Source: Lytechinus pictus
Lineage: Eukaryota > Echinodermata > Echinoidea > Temnopleuroida > Toxopneustidae
Length of the DNA stretch: 64,000 nucleotides
Reading direction: 5' to 3'
Assembly (NCBI RefSeq): GCF_037042905.1
Contig: NC_087261.1
Span: 18,784,917 to 18,848,916 of the forward strand
Below, piece by piece: positions 1 to 12,903 of this stretch (its first letter is position 1; each line of letters begins with the position of its first letter). A program made the position numbers and the translations under genes. A model generated the notes under the pieces. It saw only the letters and a list, made by a program, of their open reading frames with translations, did not search any database and had not been told where the DNA came from.

Positions 1-1813
1 ACACCGTTACAGTTACTAAACGAAAATCCGTGCCTGTGTTCACCATGATTTTTAAACATAGAACACGCAAGTACGCCTGGCTATACCACCATCCAGGGGG
101 GGGGGGGCGCAGCCGGCCCGCCCCCCCCCCCCCCCCTTGAGAAGCAAAATTAAAATGTGTAATGCGAAAATGCCGTTAAAACAGAAGTGTGCCCCCCCTT
201 TCAATATCCTTATTTTTTGGTAAAAACCCTTTTTCTTTTCTTTTTTTTTGCTTGTCAAATTTTTCCTCGAAAAAATGTGCCCCCCTTCCTTGGAAAATCT
301 TGGATCCGCCCCTGTGGTATAGGGTGGCTGTCTTTAACCAAATTTATTCAAAGTAACAACGGATCTCTTAACTTTTATAAATTTATTCTAAAGAAAACAT
401 GTGAAAATGCCGTATGCTCTGCTGAAGAGCACTCCTCCTGTGCGTAGGAGTTGTATTGAATATCATCCTACCAAAAAAAGAGAGAGAGAGTCTCAAGATA
501 AAAACATCCTTTTATCCCGTCCATCTCATTTTGGCTAGAGCGATTCGGAGTTTCGCCGTCGTAGTTTTATCCCAGCTCTGATCAAAACGCATTTCTTGAT
601 TTCCTGCTATTGGTTTGCTTAGTACAATCCCTCTGCCCTTTTCCCCGTGGCCGTCCCGTCAAATTTAGCCAATAATTTTGCTTCCAGGGGGATTTTGTCG
701 GCGAGTGCAGGGATGAAACTCGCCCCCGTAATTTATTGTGGGATTGGATTGCTATATAAAGGGGTTTGGAACTTGCATTGTTTGGGACAGGAGGGAGGGG
801 GTAAAGTAAATGGAATGGACAATGTTAAAACAGGAAGGGACCGGGGTTTGGAATAAAAGCTGAAGATGTGGTTTTATTATAGAAATTGTATAGAGGAAAA
901 AGTGAGACTGGGTTGGTTAATTGAAAGGGAAAAGACTCACTGTTTTGGGTAAAGCATGGAGATCAAAAGCGATACAGGTTTTTTTCGGATTGGATGGGCA
1001 AAATTTGTATACAACAAAACACGATATACCGGTGCGTTGTTAACAAAACAGAGAGAGGGTTTATCTTATATTTCACTATAAACACGTGAAATAAGAAATT
1101 AAAGATCATATTTCCACCCACTGCATTGACAAATAGGATAAAAACAGTGGTGAAGAAACACATGCATCACAGAGTGACTGTAAGGAACGTCACAGTAAAA
1201 GATCCGATACCTTGAAAAGGGGAAAGCAAATACTGAGATGTATGGCTAAGGCAGAATAAAAGAGAATAATATGATAGAAATGGAAGAGAAGAATGAGAGA
1301 GATAGTGAATAGGGGGAGGGGGAGTGATAGTGAAGAATGAAAGAAATAAAATAAGACATTTTTAAACACATATCAAAGTGTTGCTGTGCGGAGAGAGAGG
1401 GAGAGATGCTTTAATACACGTAAATTTACATAGTACAAAAAAATCTGCTTACAAGAGGGGAATAGAGAGAGAGAAAGAAGCCGGAAGATAGAGAGAGAGA
1501 AAAGGAGAGAGAGGAGGAGGAGGAAGACAGAGCAAAAGAGAAAGCGGGAGAGAAGGGGGGTGGGAGAATAATAAACTGAGATGTATTGACTGAGATGGGG
1601 CAATTCAAAATTGAATAACTGCTCCCTCGACTCATCTCACATGGCGTACTTTGGCTGGAGCGCGTCCGGCAAGCTGATACGCTTGAGCGAAACCGACTGA
1701 AATCCCCAAAATGAATGACTGACGACATTGTTCCTCCGAGAGAATAATACATTTCGATTGCATATTTTACCTTTTTCATGCTTAATATACCCAGTGGTTG
1801 TGTGTCCGGACGG
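1..1813. other. Non-coding, low-complexity DNA
   Basis: Holds long G and C runs (97-136), one copy of a dispersed repeat (251-315) and a purine-rich GA tract (about 1255-1560). Open frames here are made of these biased tracts and show no protein family signature. I see no gene. Confidence 0.7.
251..315. repeat. Dispersed repeat copy (partner at 59861-59926)
   Basis: Both copies read TTGTCAAATTTTTCCT, then AAAATGTGCCCCCC, then TTGGAAAATC and TGGATCCGC. They lie in the same orientation 60 kb apart. It is probably the end of a larger element. Confidence 0.7.
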
Positions 1814-2019
1814 GTTGGGTGTCCGGACACATGACTTTTACTCTCAATTTTGAAAAGTTTACAAGCAATGTCTTTAATTCTTTTTAGCACAGAATATAAG
1901 AAAATATTATAAAGAACAAATATTGATGGTGAAAAAAAAACTATTCAACCTATATTTTTGGTTTATTCTTGAGATAAAAACAAGGCTTCATTTCTGTTAC
2001 GTGTCCGGACACCCAACCC
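1814..2019. mobile_element. Short inverted-repeat element (about 206 bp)
   Basis: GGGTTGGGTGTCCGGACAC at 1814-1832 is repeated perfectly in inverse at 2001-2019. The AT-rich interior has no coding capacity. The size and structure fit a miniature inverted-repeat element. Confidence 0.6.
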
Positions 2020-3823
2020 CCCATCCTACTCGAAGATCTCGTCAAAATCAGACCATGATTATACAGACCATGTCATATTTGTTTATTTTCGAGAATTTAT
2101 TCATCAGTTCGTCCGGGAATTATTCAAATGCTAATCGTAATTCCCTTCTTAACTGACTGCAAAAATAATGATAAGTATGCAAAATCATAATTCCTTTAAT
2201 TTAATATTAAAAACAAATTATTCATCAAAATATGATTCCATTCATGAAAATTATATCTAAGCCCTCGAATCAACGAAGACTATCATATCTTTCGTTATTT
2301 ATTGATCAAGTAATTGCTAACATCGTCTACGCGTTCAGATAAAGACATGATTCTTGTTGAAATTGCAAAGCTTTAATTTTTTTTTTCAAAATCACAAACT
2401 TTGTTGTTAGTTATATTTAATATTTTTCATATGGATAAAAAACGCCCAGAAAAAAAAAAGTTCTCACAAACACTTTCATGAAAAAAAAACACAATTTCAT
2501 TAATCTTCCCAAAACACATGTTAGTATATTGAATAAAATTGGGATGGTATCTTCGGTCACTTTATTTTTAATATATATTAAGCACTAAATAATGATTTTG
2601 GGGGTGATTTTTGCAGGGCTTCATTTTTTGCAACATATCATCGTAGACACATATCATCATAGACACAGGTGACAAATGAGACCATATATTTCAGATTGTT
2701 TTAAAGGTCAAATGAATGTTAACCAAGTTAATGCGATGGGGACCACTGCTCGCCTTTCCTAAGGCATCGATTCTCTTTCCAGTGTCCCTCAGAAAGGACC
2801 AAAAGCTGTGAGATCTCTGGTTCTATTGCAAGCATTCTTGCTTTAAGAAGTCAGAAGCCACGTACGAAATGATATATCATTGCACACTTTCGTATTGAAA
2901 AGGGGGAGTGCTAAGTCCCTTAACCAACAATAAATGAAGAAAAGGAAATATAAAAAGGGGATAAGGGTTAAATATGACATTTGATTTGATTTGCAAAATT
3001 AGCTTTTCGTATTGAAAGTTTGTTTTTTTACATTTTGTTCCGAACGCTATGTTTGGCCGCCTCGAAATTGCTGGCTTATTCCACCACTGCCATTGAAGTA
3101 GAAAATTAATTACTATTAATGAAATTCACTGACTTGCATTTTTCACATCATTCACCAATAGGGAATAGCACTATTAATACATAATCTTATCGCATTCTCA
3201 CATTTTTTTAAAGTCCTACTTTAGCAAGTGAAGACGGTGCATTCATGTCAGAAGTAAAACAGATTACATTACACTTATTTGCATTTTACAGAGGGATATC
3301 GGAAAATGACTTAATAATTACGCATTCTGATCATGTTGTTTGAAAATGAATACAAATCTTAAGACAAGGAGATATGAAATGAGCATACTCCTCTGTCTTC
3401 CCTATGTTTTTTTCCTTATTGCAAGCCAGACTGTGGTACAGGGGAAATGTGTGCTGTAATTTCACTCAGGGACTCCTTCGTTTGGGACCCTAAATTGAAG
3501 ACACACGGAGACATGCGTTTATGTTAATGCAGGAGCACATCTTCAACGGACACCCAAACTGAAAATTGTGTTTCCCGTTGCAGTGATGGATAAGAACCTT
3601 AAATATCACTCTAGATGTCAGAGGTTCTAGATGAATTTAGATTAGTTACGGAAGAATCGATAATTATAGCTTATTTTAAATCTTTATTTAACTGTTGTAT
3701 ATATTAATGAATTAATTTTTGTCGGTATCTATGTAGCCTAGACTCTAATTTGATTTTATCTTTAGCTCTGATTTTTAAAGTGAATAAGCAGAAATCATTT
3801 GAATCATATTTTATGATAAACTT
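2020..3823. other. AT-rich non-coding DNA
   Basis: I see no exon, RNA gene or clear repeat in this stretch. Short A and T runs are common. Confidence 0.6.
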
Positions 3824-4098
3824 CCCTGCTGGAGCGAACACAGTGGCACACAGTGAGATCTCAATGTGTTCACATAGTGGACTATGTGAGAATATTGTTC
3901 ACACTGTTAAAATGCTACAATTCAACAGTGGAAAGATTATTATTTTTATACTGTGGACACCTCGACAGTGTGACTGTTCATGTGAACATATTGTGATTCA
4001 CACTGTTTAAACGCTCAAATGCAACAGTGTGAAGATGATTTTACATTGTGTTCCACACTGTGAACACACTATGGGACACCATGTTCCTTCCAGTAGGG
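3824..4098 (+). mobile_element. Inverted-repeat element, copy 1 (partner 8741-8995)
   Basis: It begins CCCTGCTGGAGCGAACACAG and ends with the near-inverse of this (CCAGTAGGG). The interior is full of CACAGTGTGAACA-like words. The long match with 8741-8995 read on the other strand includes ACATAGTGGACTATGTGAG and ATATTGTTCACACTGT. It is a non-coding MITE. Confidence 0.8.
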
Positions 4099-4450
4099 TT
4101 CATACGAAACCACACTTTCAAAATCATTGAATGAGAAACAATATTGAATCAGAGTCAGAATGAAAACGGCCTAAAATATATTATAAGAAGTCCAATACCT
4201 TTTGCTATTTCATGAAAAGCAGCATTGTCATGACCATAATATATTCAAAATACGAAAAGCAAAACACGAAGCAGGTGGTTCCCTTTCACTGTATATTAAG
4301 ACAGATAAATGCTTCAATTTTTGACGATGATCATAAATTTTATATATTATATTGAATTTCCATATAAAGCTAGCTATCAGAGAGCAATACTACTTTGTGC
4401 TACATAGAAAATTGGTCTAAAGTACTTAAAAGAATGCAGAGACTGTAGGC

Positions 4451-4614
4451 CTGGGCCCCGTTGCATAAAAGTTACTATTATGGTAACTTTACCATCCAAT
4501 GGTTAGTACCATGGTAACGATGATGAACAGCCAATCAAAATCAAGGATTCCATGCACGTTACCATTGCATGGTAAAGTTACTATAATGGTAACTTTTATG
4601 CAATCGGGCCCTGG
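4451..4614. mobile_element. Palindromic MITE, about 160 bp
   Basis: The left arm GGCCCCGTTGCATAAAAG continues GTTACTATTATGGTAACTTT. The right arm is its near-perfect inverse, ending CTTTTATGCAATCGGGCCC. It is non-coding and able to form a hairpin. Confidence 0.8.
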
Positions 4615-7600
4615 TCTGTTTTTCCCGAAATTTTGCATTTTTGTTATTCATTAATTTCACCCGTAATGATTAGTATTTAGATCGTATATACAGTATATTT
4701 ATATTTTTCTTTTTTTTTATTCATCTCTTGTCGTTTGGTTAGACATTTGTTTTTCTACCGGTGCCTATACTCCATTTATTGTCCATTTATCATGTTTTAC
4801 CCTGTCATTGTTGACAAAATAAACCTTGAGACATGAACCCCGAATGTCCTTTTTATGGACATTCAATGTTTGATTGGGGTAAGAGATTTGAAGGCTGTTC
4901 CACAATTACATAAATATGACTCATCCTAAAGGATGATTTATCTTATTCAAGATAAGTAATTTGTCTTGCTTTTGTTATTCATCAATGTCAGGTATATACG
5001 CTTAATTTGTTTTTGTATTCTCCTTCACCTTTCATATTGTTATGGAATATACCGGTGGCAATGACATAATAAAATAAAACGATTTATCTGAATAAAAATC
5101 ACGATTAATCATCATGATTTACATATTTCTTCATAAGAACGATGTAAAAAAAAAAATAACAGATAAATATTGAGATAATTTTCAATTATCTGTTCTTCAT
5201 AGTCGTGATTCGGGAGGACTATAATGCATTATACACAACTGACAGGACAAGCCTCCTGCCACCCCCCCCCCCCCCCTTGGATATAAAATCTGAATTTTCG
5301 AAAAATCTTTAAAGGTTTTCTTTAATAAATCAGAAATACAGACACAGAAAATGAATGAATATATAAATGAATGAATGAATGAATAATAAATAAATAAATA
5401 CATAAATAACTTTATATATACATAAATAAACAAACAAATAAGTAAATAAATAGATGAATCAACATTGTAACAGAAATAAGTAGGTAAATTAATGGATACA
5501 TGAATAGATAACTAGATAAACTGTCAAATAAACAAATGGATAGAAGAGATGAAAGCTAAATCCCTCAAAATAAATTATTTTGAATGTATAGAAAAGGCTC
5601 CTATATTGGAATAATCTTATTTCACTTTAATCGTTTCCTTAGGGTGATCAAATCGGATGAATTAACTTTTACATATATCTGAATAATTCTCATATAACGA
5701 TGTTTGTTTATAGAACATAAATAATACATAAATTCCCTGTTAAATTCATATGATGTCATTGGCTATGAAAGGCTCTTTTACCTCTTTTTAGTTTTTATTG
5801 ATAAACACAAATGAATCAACATTAACAATATCCATAATTCTAACACAAGCACATATGAAATTACAAATATATGAACAAGTATGTAAAATTGTCATGTCAT
5901 ACTCAAGGGGATGGGGGGGGGGCTCAATGAAAGGCTAATTCAGTATTATTAAAAATGTATACCAGATACAATTCCTTTATTTGTTTATATGTCATTTTGG
6001 TGTATGTCATTGTCTAAGTTGATGGTACCCTTTAAAGGGAGCTCATCGGAGCATAGTTTAATCAGATTCTGGGTTTCACCGAGTGACTCATCCCTATAAT
6101 AACCACCTCAGGGGGGAGAGGGAGGTCTCATTGAGGTGTCATATTGGGCTACTTCTCCATGTAGGTCATGTTCATGTGGGTGAAATACTACTCCCCCCCC
6201 CAACACATACACACACACCCCTCCCTATTGACTATTCATATTTCATTTTGTCATCTACATTACTTTTCCGGTCATGTTATTCAGCGTTCATGAATATCCA
6301 TCCCCTCTCTCCCACCCTCCCACCCCCACACACGTGCGCGCGCACACACACTCTCGCTATCGATCTATCTATCTATTTATCTATCTTTCATTCTTTCTTT
6401 CTTTCTATCTAGCTATCTATCTTTCTTTCCTTCACCCTATGTATCTATCCATCTATTTTTATCTCTCTCTTTCAAACACAAATACACCCTCTTCCACCTC
6501 TCGCTATTTGTCTTTCTTTCTTTCTTTATTTCTTTCACCCTATTTATCTATCCATCTTTTTATCTCTCTCTCTCTCAAACACACACACACCCTCTCCACC
6601 TCTCGCTCTCTTTCTCCTTCTGTCCCTCACCCCCTCATCACCTTCCTGTCCCTCGCTCTCTGCTCTCTCTCCGAATATCATCATATCAAATCTCCTGTAT
6701 TTTACAATTTATTTTCGAACTTTCACTTTTTTTGCGAGGCAACATATACATAAATAACCATGAACGGGGATATCCCGCGGAAATGGAACAGAGTAGCTTA
6801 AGAATAGGAAAGAAGATTGAAAAATATATTTTAGTTTCCACTAAGTTTCAAACCCGCACGGGACCGCGTAAGATGGGACGCAGTACTTACCAAGCCCCGC
6901 GACCACAAAACGGAAGACAAAATTGCGAGCTGGAAAAAAAATGGACGATGACAAAAAAAGACACAGCTTGTGTGCGCCATTTTCCTCGCGCACCCAGTTC
7001 AACCTTTAGTTTTAATTCGATTCATTTCATTCAATTTTCTGCATAATTTTATTACCCGTGCCAGGAGCGGGGTAGTGAAAATAACACCAGGGCCCAGTAT
7101 CCCTTGCCAATCTTAGCCTCTCTCACCCTATCAGATATAGTTACATTTCTGTGTCAGGATCTGTTTCGTGGGAGGTACCGGGATGAAACTTATTTTTCCG
7201 ACGAACTTTTTGTGCCTGACTGCTAGATGGCGCCAGCCATAGTAATGAAACTATATATATTTTTTCCTGTTGTATAGATATAAAATTAGATATAGGCCTA
7301 CCCCATTAGTCACTGACTTGACTGTGAACTCTGAAAAAGTTAAAGGGATAGAATCGTAGTGGCTGGCAATATTGTGAAGAAATTCTTCTGAAAGTAGGAT
7401 TGTGTGGCCTTACTTTAATTAACTGGTAAATTTACTGTTTTTATTCGAAAGAAATCAAACTCACCAATCGGTTCGGATGATTTCACACCGACAAGCTCGG
7501 CGTAAAAAGACACAACGCTTCCGATGTTTATGCAGGCATATTAGGTCGTGTGTTCATAATTGAACTCAAATGTAGCCACTTTCTATAGTGATTGAAACCT

Positions 7601-8740
7601 TCCTCTCGTTTGTTTTTATTCAATCTCTTACCTATCTGTATCACTAACAAAAACAAAATCCGCAAGTGTAGGATTTCCTTTCAGTCGTTGTGTTTTCGTG
7701 CATTATTTTATGGTTTACCTCATCATTCCAAACCGAACTCAAATCGCCATGACAACGCAACCCACAATGTACGATCCTGTGCGATAATTCATAACTTCTC
7801 TCTAAACCATTATCAATGTGTTGGTTTAATAATTCAATGTTCTTTGCCATCAATCAATCTTCTTCATGTTCTTAAAATCCCAGGGGAAATCTGTTATTCC
7901 CTTAATAAGTAACTGAGTGAAAAAGCAATAAAGCATAACGTAATTATGTAGCCAGTATCCCCACATGTGCATTTTCATGTACCTCTCTTTTTGTTGATGT
8001 CTGAGAAATGCCCAGAAATGCACTATTCACCCCTGCAAGTTCGATCTTTAAATATACGACATGCATTGCGATGGAGAGCTGATCGAGGGACATGCGCGAC
8101 TTCGATTTAATTAATTAGCTGGAAATTTCTCGAGCATCTCACTCATTTGTGGAAGACGGTGGGCCTAAATCACATCAATTTTCTCTCGCTCGACTCTGCG
8201 CATTTACATCAAACAAGCCCGATTTATTCCCCGGCATCTACTCGTTTGGGAAAGGAAATGGGATCAGTCTACTTTTGGGGGAGAAAAATAATGATAAAGT
8301 GATGGAAGGATGGAAGAGTTAAAGAGGTAATAGAGAAGAGAGCAGAACAAATACAGAGAGAGATTGAGTGATATAACAATACCGAGGAGGATAGAGATAA
8401 AGAAGATTCAAGTGTGGATGGGGACAATATAATACGAGGGACAATTCTAAGATAAAAGAAGGAAAAATTAGAGAAAGGATGGAATCCAAGAATTATATAT
8501 TGAACACTGACAAGATGATGTAAGGAAAAGAGAGACGAAAAGAAGAAAAGAGGACAATTAATTTCAATATGGTGCAGGTCAAACAGAAGATCGATGTAGG
8601 GCATGCGACGGAGACATAGGGATAAAGTAACATTGATTGAATGGGTAACAAAAAATAAAGAGAGAGGGGAGTAGAGAAAGAGAGAGAGAGGGGGGAATGA
8701 AGCCAAAGGCAAAAATAGAGGGGGAGTGAGGAAGAAAACG
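4615..8740. other. Non-coding DNA with microsatellites
   Basis: Contains (ATGA/AATA)n at about 5340-5460, CA, TCTA and CTTT tracts at about 6310-6620, and a long purine-rich stretch at about 8280-8720. The rest is mixed unique-looking sequence without an exon I can support. The open frames at 6083-6753 are microsatellite products. Confidence 0.6.
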
Positions 8741-8995
8741 CACTGAAATGAACACAGCGTCCCACTGTGTGTTGACACAATCACAGTGTGGAAGACAACG
8801 TGAGATCATCTTCACACTGTAGCTTTGGGTATTTCAACAGTGTGAATCACATATTTACAAAGTAGACCATGTGATCACGCTGTGGACAGCCACACCGTCG
8901 GAGCATCCTTACAGTGTGAACAATATTCTCACATAGTCCACTATGTGAACACACTGTGATCACTCTGCGTGACACTGTGTTCTTTTCAGCAGGGA
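8741..8995 (-). mobile_element. Inverted-repeat element, copy 2 (partner 3824-4098)
   Basis: The reverse complement starts TCCCTGCTGAAAAGAACACA and follows copy 1 through its whole length, so it is the same MITE family in the opposite orientation 4.9 kb away. It accounts for the open frames seen here. Confidence 0.8.
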
Positions 8996-11900
8996 ATATA
9001 GAGTTAACAGAAAATGATGAGGCAAGAAAGAAATCATTAAAGTGAAGGAGGAAACAATGTTCAGGAAGTGCTTTTTCAAGCTGAATAACATCCTCAAAAT
9101 TCATTTTTCGGCAACCTATTGTGGTTTGAGGTGTCTGGTCACATTGTATGCACAGTGCCAGTCGAGAAAAGTCACAGAGTAAAATTGTGAAGGTTTGGCT
9201 TTAATAAAAGGAAGAGGAGAAAAGATGGAAACAGGAAAGAAAGGTAGAACGACACCAAGCAAACATGGAGGCGGATAGGGCCAGAGATGTTCGACCTAGA
9301 GTGCCAATTTCCGTTCATCAACCCAGGCACATCGCGTACATGGCGAAGTCGGATTCAAATGGCAAATGAAGAATATATCTAAACTCATTTGCGATGAGGA
9401 GGGGCGGTAGAGGGGGGGGTGGTCATGTAACAAGAGGAGAGGAGGGGTGGGTGAGTTGTGCATGCCGATGAGTCATTGTTTTTAAAGGGACATCTGGTTG
9501 AACTTGAAATTTATTTTGTGGACAATGGCTGACGACGAAGAGGGGTTGTATATCATAAGAGCCCTGTGTAGAGTCCGACATATCTGCGGAATAATTTAAT
9601 GATCTGTGACTGTGGTACGGAGAGAAAAAAAATGTGTGGTGTAATTTATTCGAGAGGGAGCAGCAGTAGTATGTGCCGAAATAAATATTCATTTCATGTT
9701 GAAAATAAAGCTAACCCTAGCTCCCTTCGTCTTGTCTCTTTAGGCCTACATTGTTTTATCTTTTTTCACCCATATTTTGGTTAATTCATGTAATAAAAAT
9801 GTATCTCTTGGAATTGCAAGCTAATTTATGTCTATATCGCTTTCTCTATCTTTAAACATCAATTTCTATAATTATCTATTAAACTCTAAATCTGTCTCTA
9901 TCTATCTATCTATATATCTATATATTTATCTATCTATCTATCTCTCTCCCTATCTATCTCTTTGTATATCTTTATCTCTGTTACTATCTTTTTCTTTAAC
10001 TTAGTTTATGTTTTTTCTCCTGTTCATTTTTTATGTCCATAAATATACTTTTTTTTCTTTGTTTATATGTTTATGTATCTCTATATTATAAGTATCTATT
10101 TGTTTGTTTGTAATTCATTTATTCATTTTTGTAATCTATTCATTTATTTTAAGGGTAGACTAGATGCATAGAAAAATAAATCGACTAGCCTATAAGAGCT
10201 AACCCATATATAGAGAGAGCGGGTTTTCCTGGACATTTTTTTCCAAAGAATATTGATTATTGCATTTCAAATAATTCAATCAACATTTTAACAAAAAACC
10301 ACACCCATTTATCCCCCCCCCCCCTCTCTCTCTTCTCCCTTTCTTACTCCACCCCACCCTTACTGACTTGCGCGGGTCCCATTTAACCATTATTTTGAAT
10401 AAAAACTTTATTTTTTTTCGGTGTGATATTCAAGATCACATTCGGTTCTCCGTACGGACATAGGTCCCATATCTCACATTGCAGATCAAACTTAACGATT
10501 CAATGATGGATTTTGAAATACTATTCTTTTGTATCGTATTATCAATCGTGCACACATTAACAGCAAGGGAATCTCCAACCTTTAGAGCGAAGGCATCTGC
10601 ACATGAACGCCACACGTGACTGGCATAGCGACATAAAATGGATAATTGAGGCGAAAACCGTAAGCAAAAATCTGATTACGAAAAAACTGACAAATCAAGG
10701 CCACGTAAATTACACCTAACTTGACAATGAAGATAAGAACTGCCCTCACTAGGCGCGCGTACTTATCCAATTTCAAACTTGTTTTTATTCCATTATACCG
10801 CCTTTTTCTTCTTCTTTAAGCAAAAGCAAACATACGCATTACGCATTCATGGATTGGGCGATTCGGGACCATAGTTTGCGCGCTCGATAATAGATTTTTG
10901 TCATTTTCGTTGACATTAGAGCCTAGTGATTTCTGTGATGAAAATAATGAAAGGAAAATCGTGCAAACTTTGACCCAGAAATTTAGAGGAAAGCGAAAAA
11001 AAAAAGGAACACTAAAGGTTAATGTTTCAATGCATATATTATTGATCTACTGGGGTCCAAAGCGTCAGCAATGGAAAATTACAGCTAGATTATTTTTTAT
11101 ATCTCTAGATTTTGATGAATTTTAGGCTGAGTCAGAAGTACTTTTCCCCTTTTTTCTTTCTATTTTATCAAACTACCTATTTCGTATGCTTACAGCTGCT
11201 ATAAATCATATCGATATATCGATTCAACAGTGGTGCGGGTTGGGACCCCCCCCCCCCCCACTCCTTTCTTGTTTAATTGATAAAGTAAATAAAAAAGATG
11301 ACAAAATGGAGAAGAGGGGCAAATTATGTTGTACGCGCTTAATGACTAGTAGGCCTGCTGGTGGAGGGGGCAGAGTGGTATTTTTTTCTTTTGGTAGAGG
11401 AAAACATGACGTCACATTTTGATGTCTTCCACTAATGAAAATAGCAAAAAATAAATAAAATAGCGCAGCTCATGCCTGCTTGAGTGTGCTATGGAAATTT
11501 CTTTCCTTTTCAAGAGATATAAAACGTTATTCAATTGCATTTGATTAGCTACGGCTAAACATCTTGTATTGAATTAAAAAATAATTAATTTTGTTTGAGG
11601 ACCCAGAGGTTAAAAGGGAGGAGGATGGGGGGGTGTCGAACCTCATGTAGGCCATCTTGGCCTAAGAAGAAATGCTGCTAAAATAGATCGCTTCAAAAAA
11701 AATCACTGCTTATGCTACGTTTAATTATCTCAATATGACATTTTAAAAAAGTGTTCCACCCATTAAAGTTGCATTCGATCTCGTCTCTCCGTCCCTGCTT
11801 TACTCTTCCTTCTGTAATTATGTGATTGTAGTAAATCTTGGTACCAACTCTACTCGACTTTTTTTTCCTTTTGCAAAAATAACAACAACAAACAAACAAA

Positions 11901-12900
11901 AGAGGGAGACATTGCCAATGCGACACGGCCTAATATTAAATGATTATCATTTCAGGCTTTGAAGAGGGAAGGGGGGGGGGGTTAAGTCGTCATGAAGGAT
12001 ATGGAGATAATCAAATCTCGGGAGAGAGGTGCCGTCATCAAGTAATTCCCGTTAGCATAATAAGAATATAACTTGGTCTATATATTGTTTCAATTGCAAA
12101 CAGTAATAGCGCTCTCTCTCTCTCTCTCTCTTCTCTATATCCTGCTATATATAGCTATAACAAATATAAATCTCTCTTGTGACTGCTCCTTTAGTTCATC
12201 CATCTCTTTTTCTCCTCTCCTTAAAATCGTTACAATTAATGCTACTGGAAGATTATAATTAATTTGGTATGGTAAAATACTGCCTGAAAACAAATAATTC
12301 TATATAAAGATTTTGTAAATAATTAAGATATTTTTTTCTTGTAAATAGTGTAAATATGTTCACTGAAAATGATCGAAATTTTCTGCAACAGTAATAAGTA
12401 GAATTAGTACTGAATTTGATGTACAATATTAAGATTTAGTTAAATTTATTGTTTAAACTATGATAATGACATTATTTGGGGCTAACCTCGATTAGCTCCA
12501 ATTACCAAATGTTTTGTTTATATGTGATGTACTATTCCTTGTAATTGTACCTGACAGTGATATCTGGTAATACATTCAATTCAATATTACGAGACTGTTT
12601 CTCAACGGCTACTTTACAGGAAACCACCATGACAGGAACAGCATGACCGCGGAACCGGGAAGGAAATGGGGGGGGGGGGGGGCTTCAGCATCCTCACAAA
12701 GTCAGAAACAAACCCCAAAAAACCGTGAAAATTTATCATCAAATTGTGATTCGTGTTCAGCCCCCTCCCCCTCAAATTCGTTCCGCCGCCCCTGCATAAT
12801 GTACACAAAAGTCATTTACAATGTAACTTTATTTACAATTTTTATTTACAATTATCGAAATCCCATAATAATATCATCAAAACATGATCTGCTCATTTTA
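8996..12900. other. Non-coding DNA with simple repeats
   Basis: Holds (TCTA)n at about 9895-9975, C-runs at about 10315 and 11250, (TC)n at 12111-12132 and a G-run at 12667-12682. I see no supported exon. Confidence 0.6.
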
Positions 12901-12903
12901 TTA

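Noticed and set aside
6083..6753. Frames of 109 and 159 residues rich in Leu, Ser, Tyr and His
   Set aside because: They translate TCTA, CTTT and CA microsatellites.
8269..8815. Overlapping minus-strand frames of 78-171 residues rich in Leu, Ser and Phe
   Set aside because: Products of a purine-rich low-complexity tract and the adjoining MITE; three frames are open at once.
10582..10776. 64-residue minus-strand frame with hydrophobic stretches
   Set aside because: No splice sites, family motif or neighbouring exon support it.
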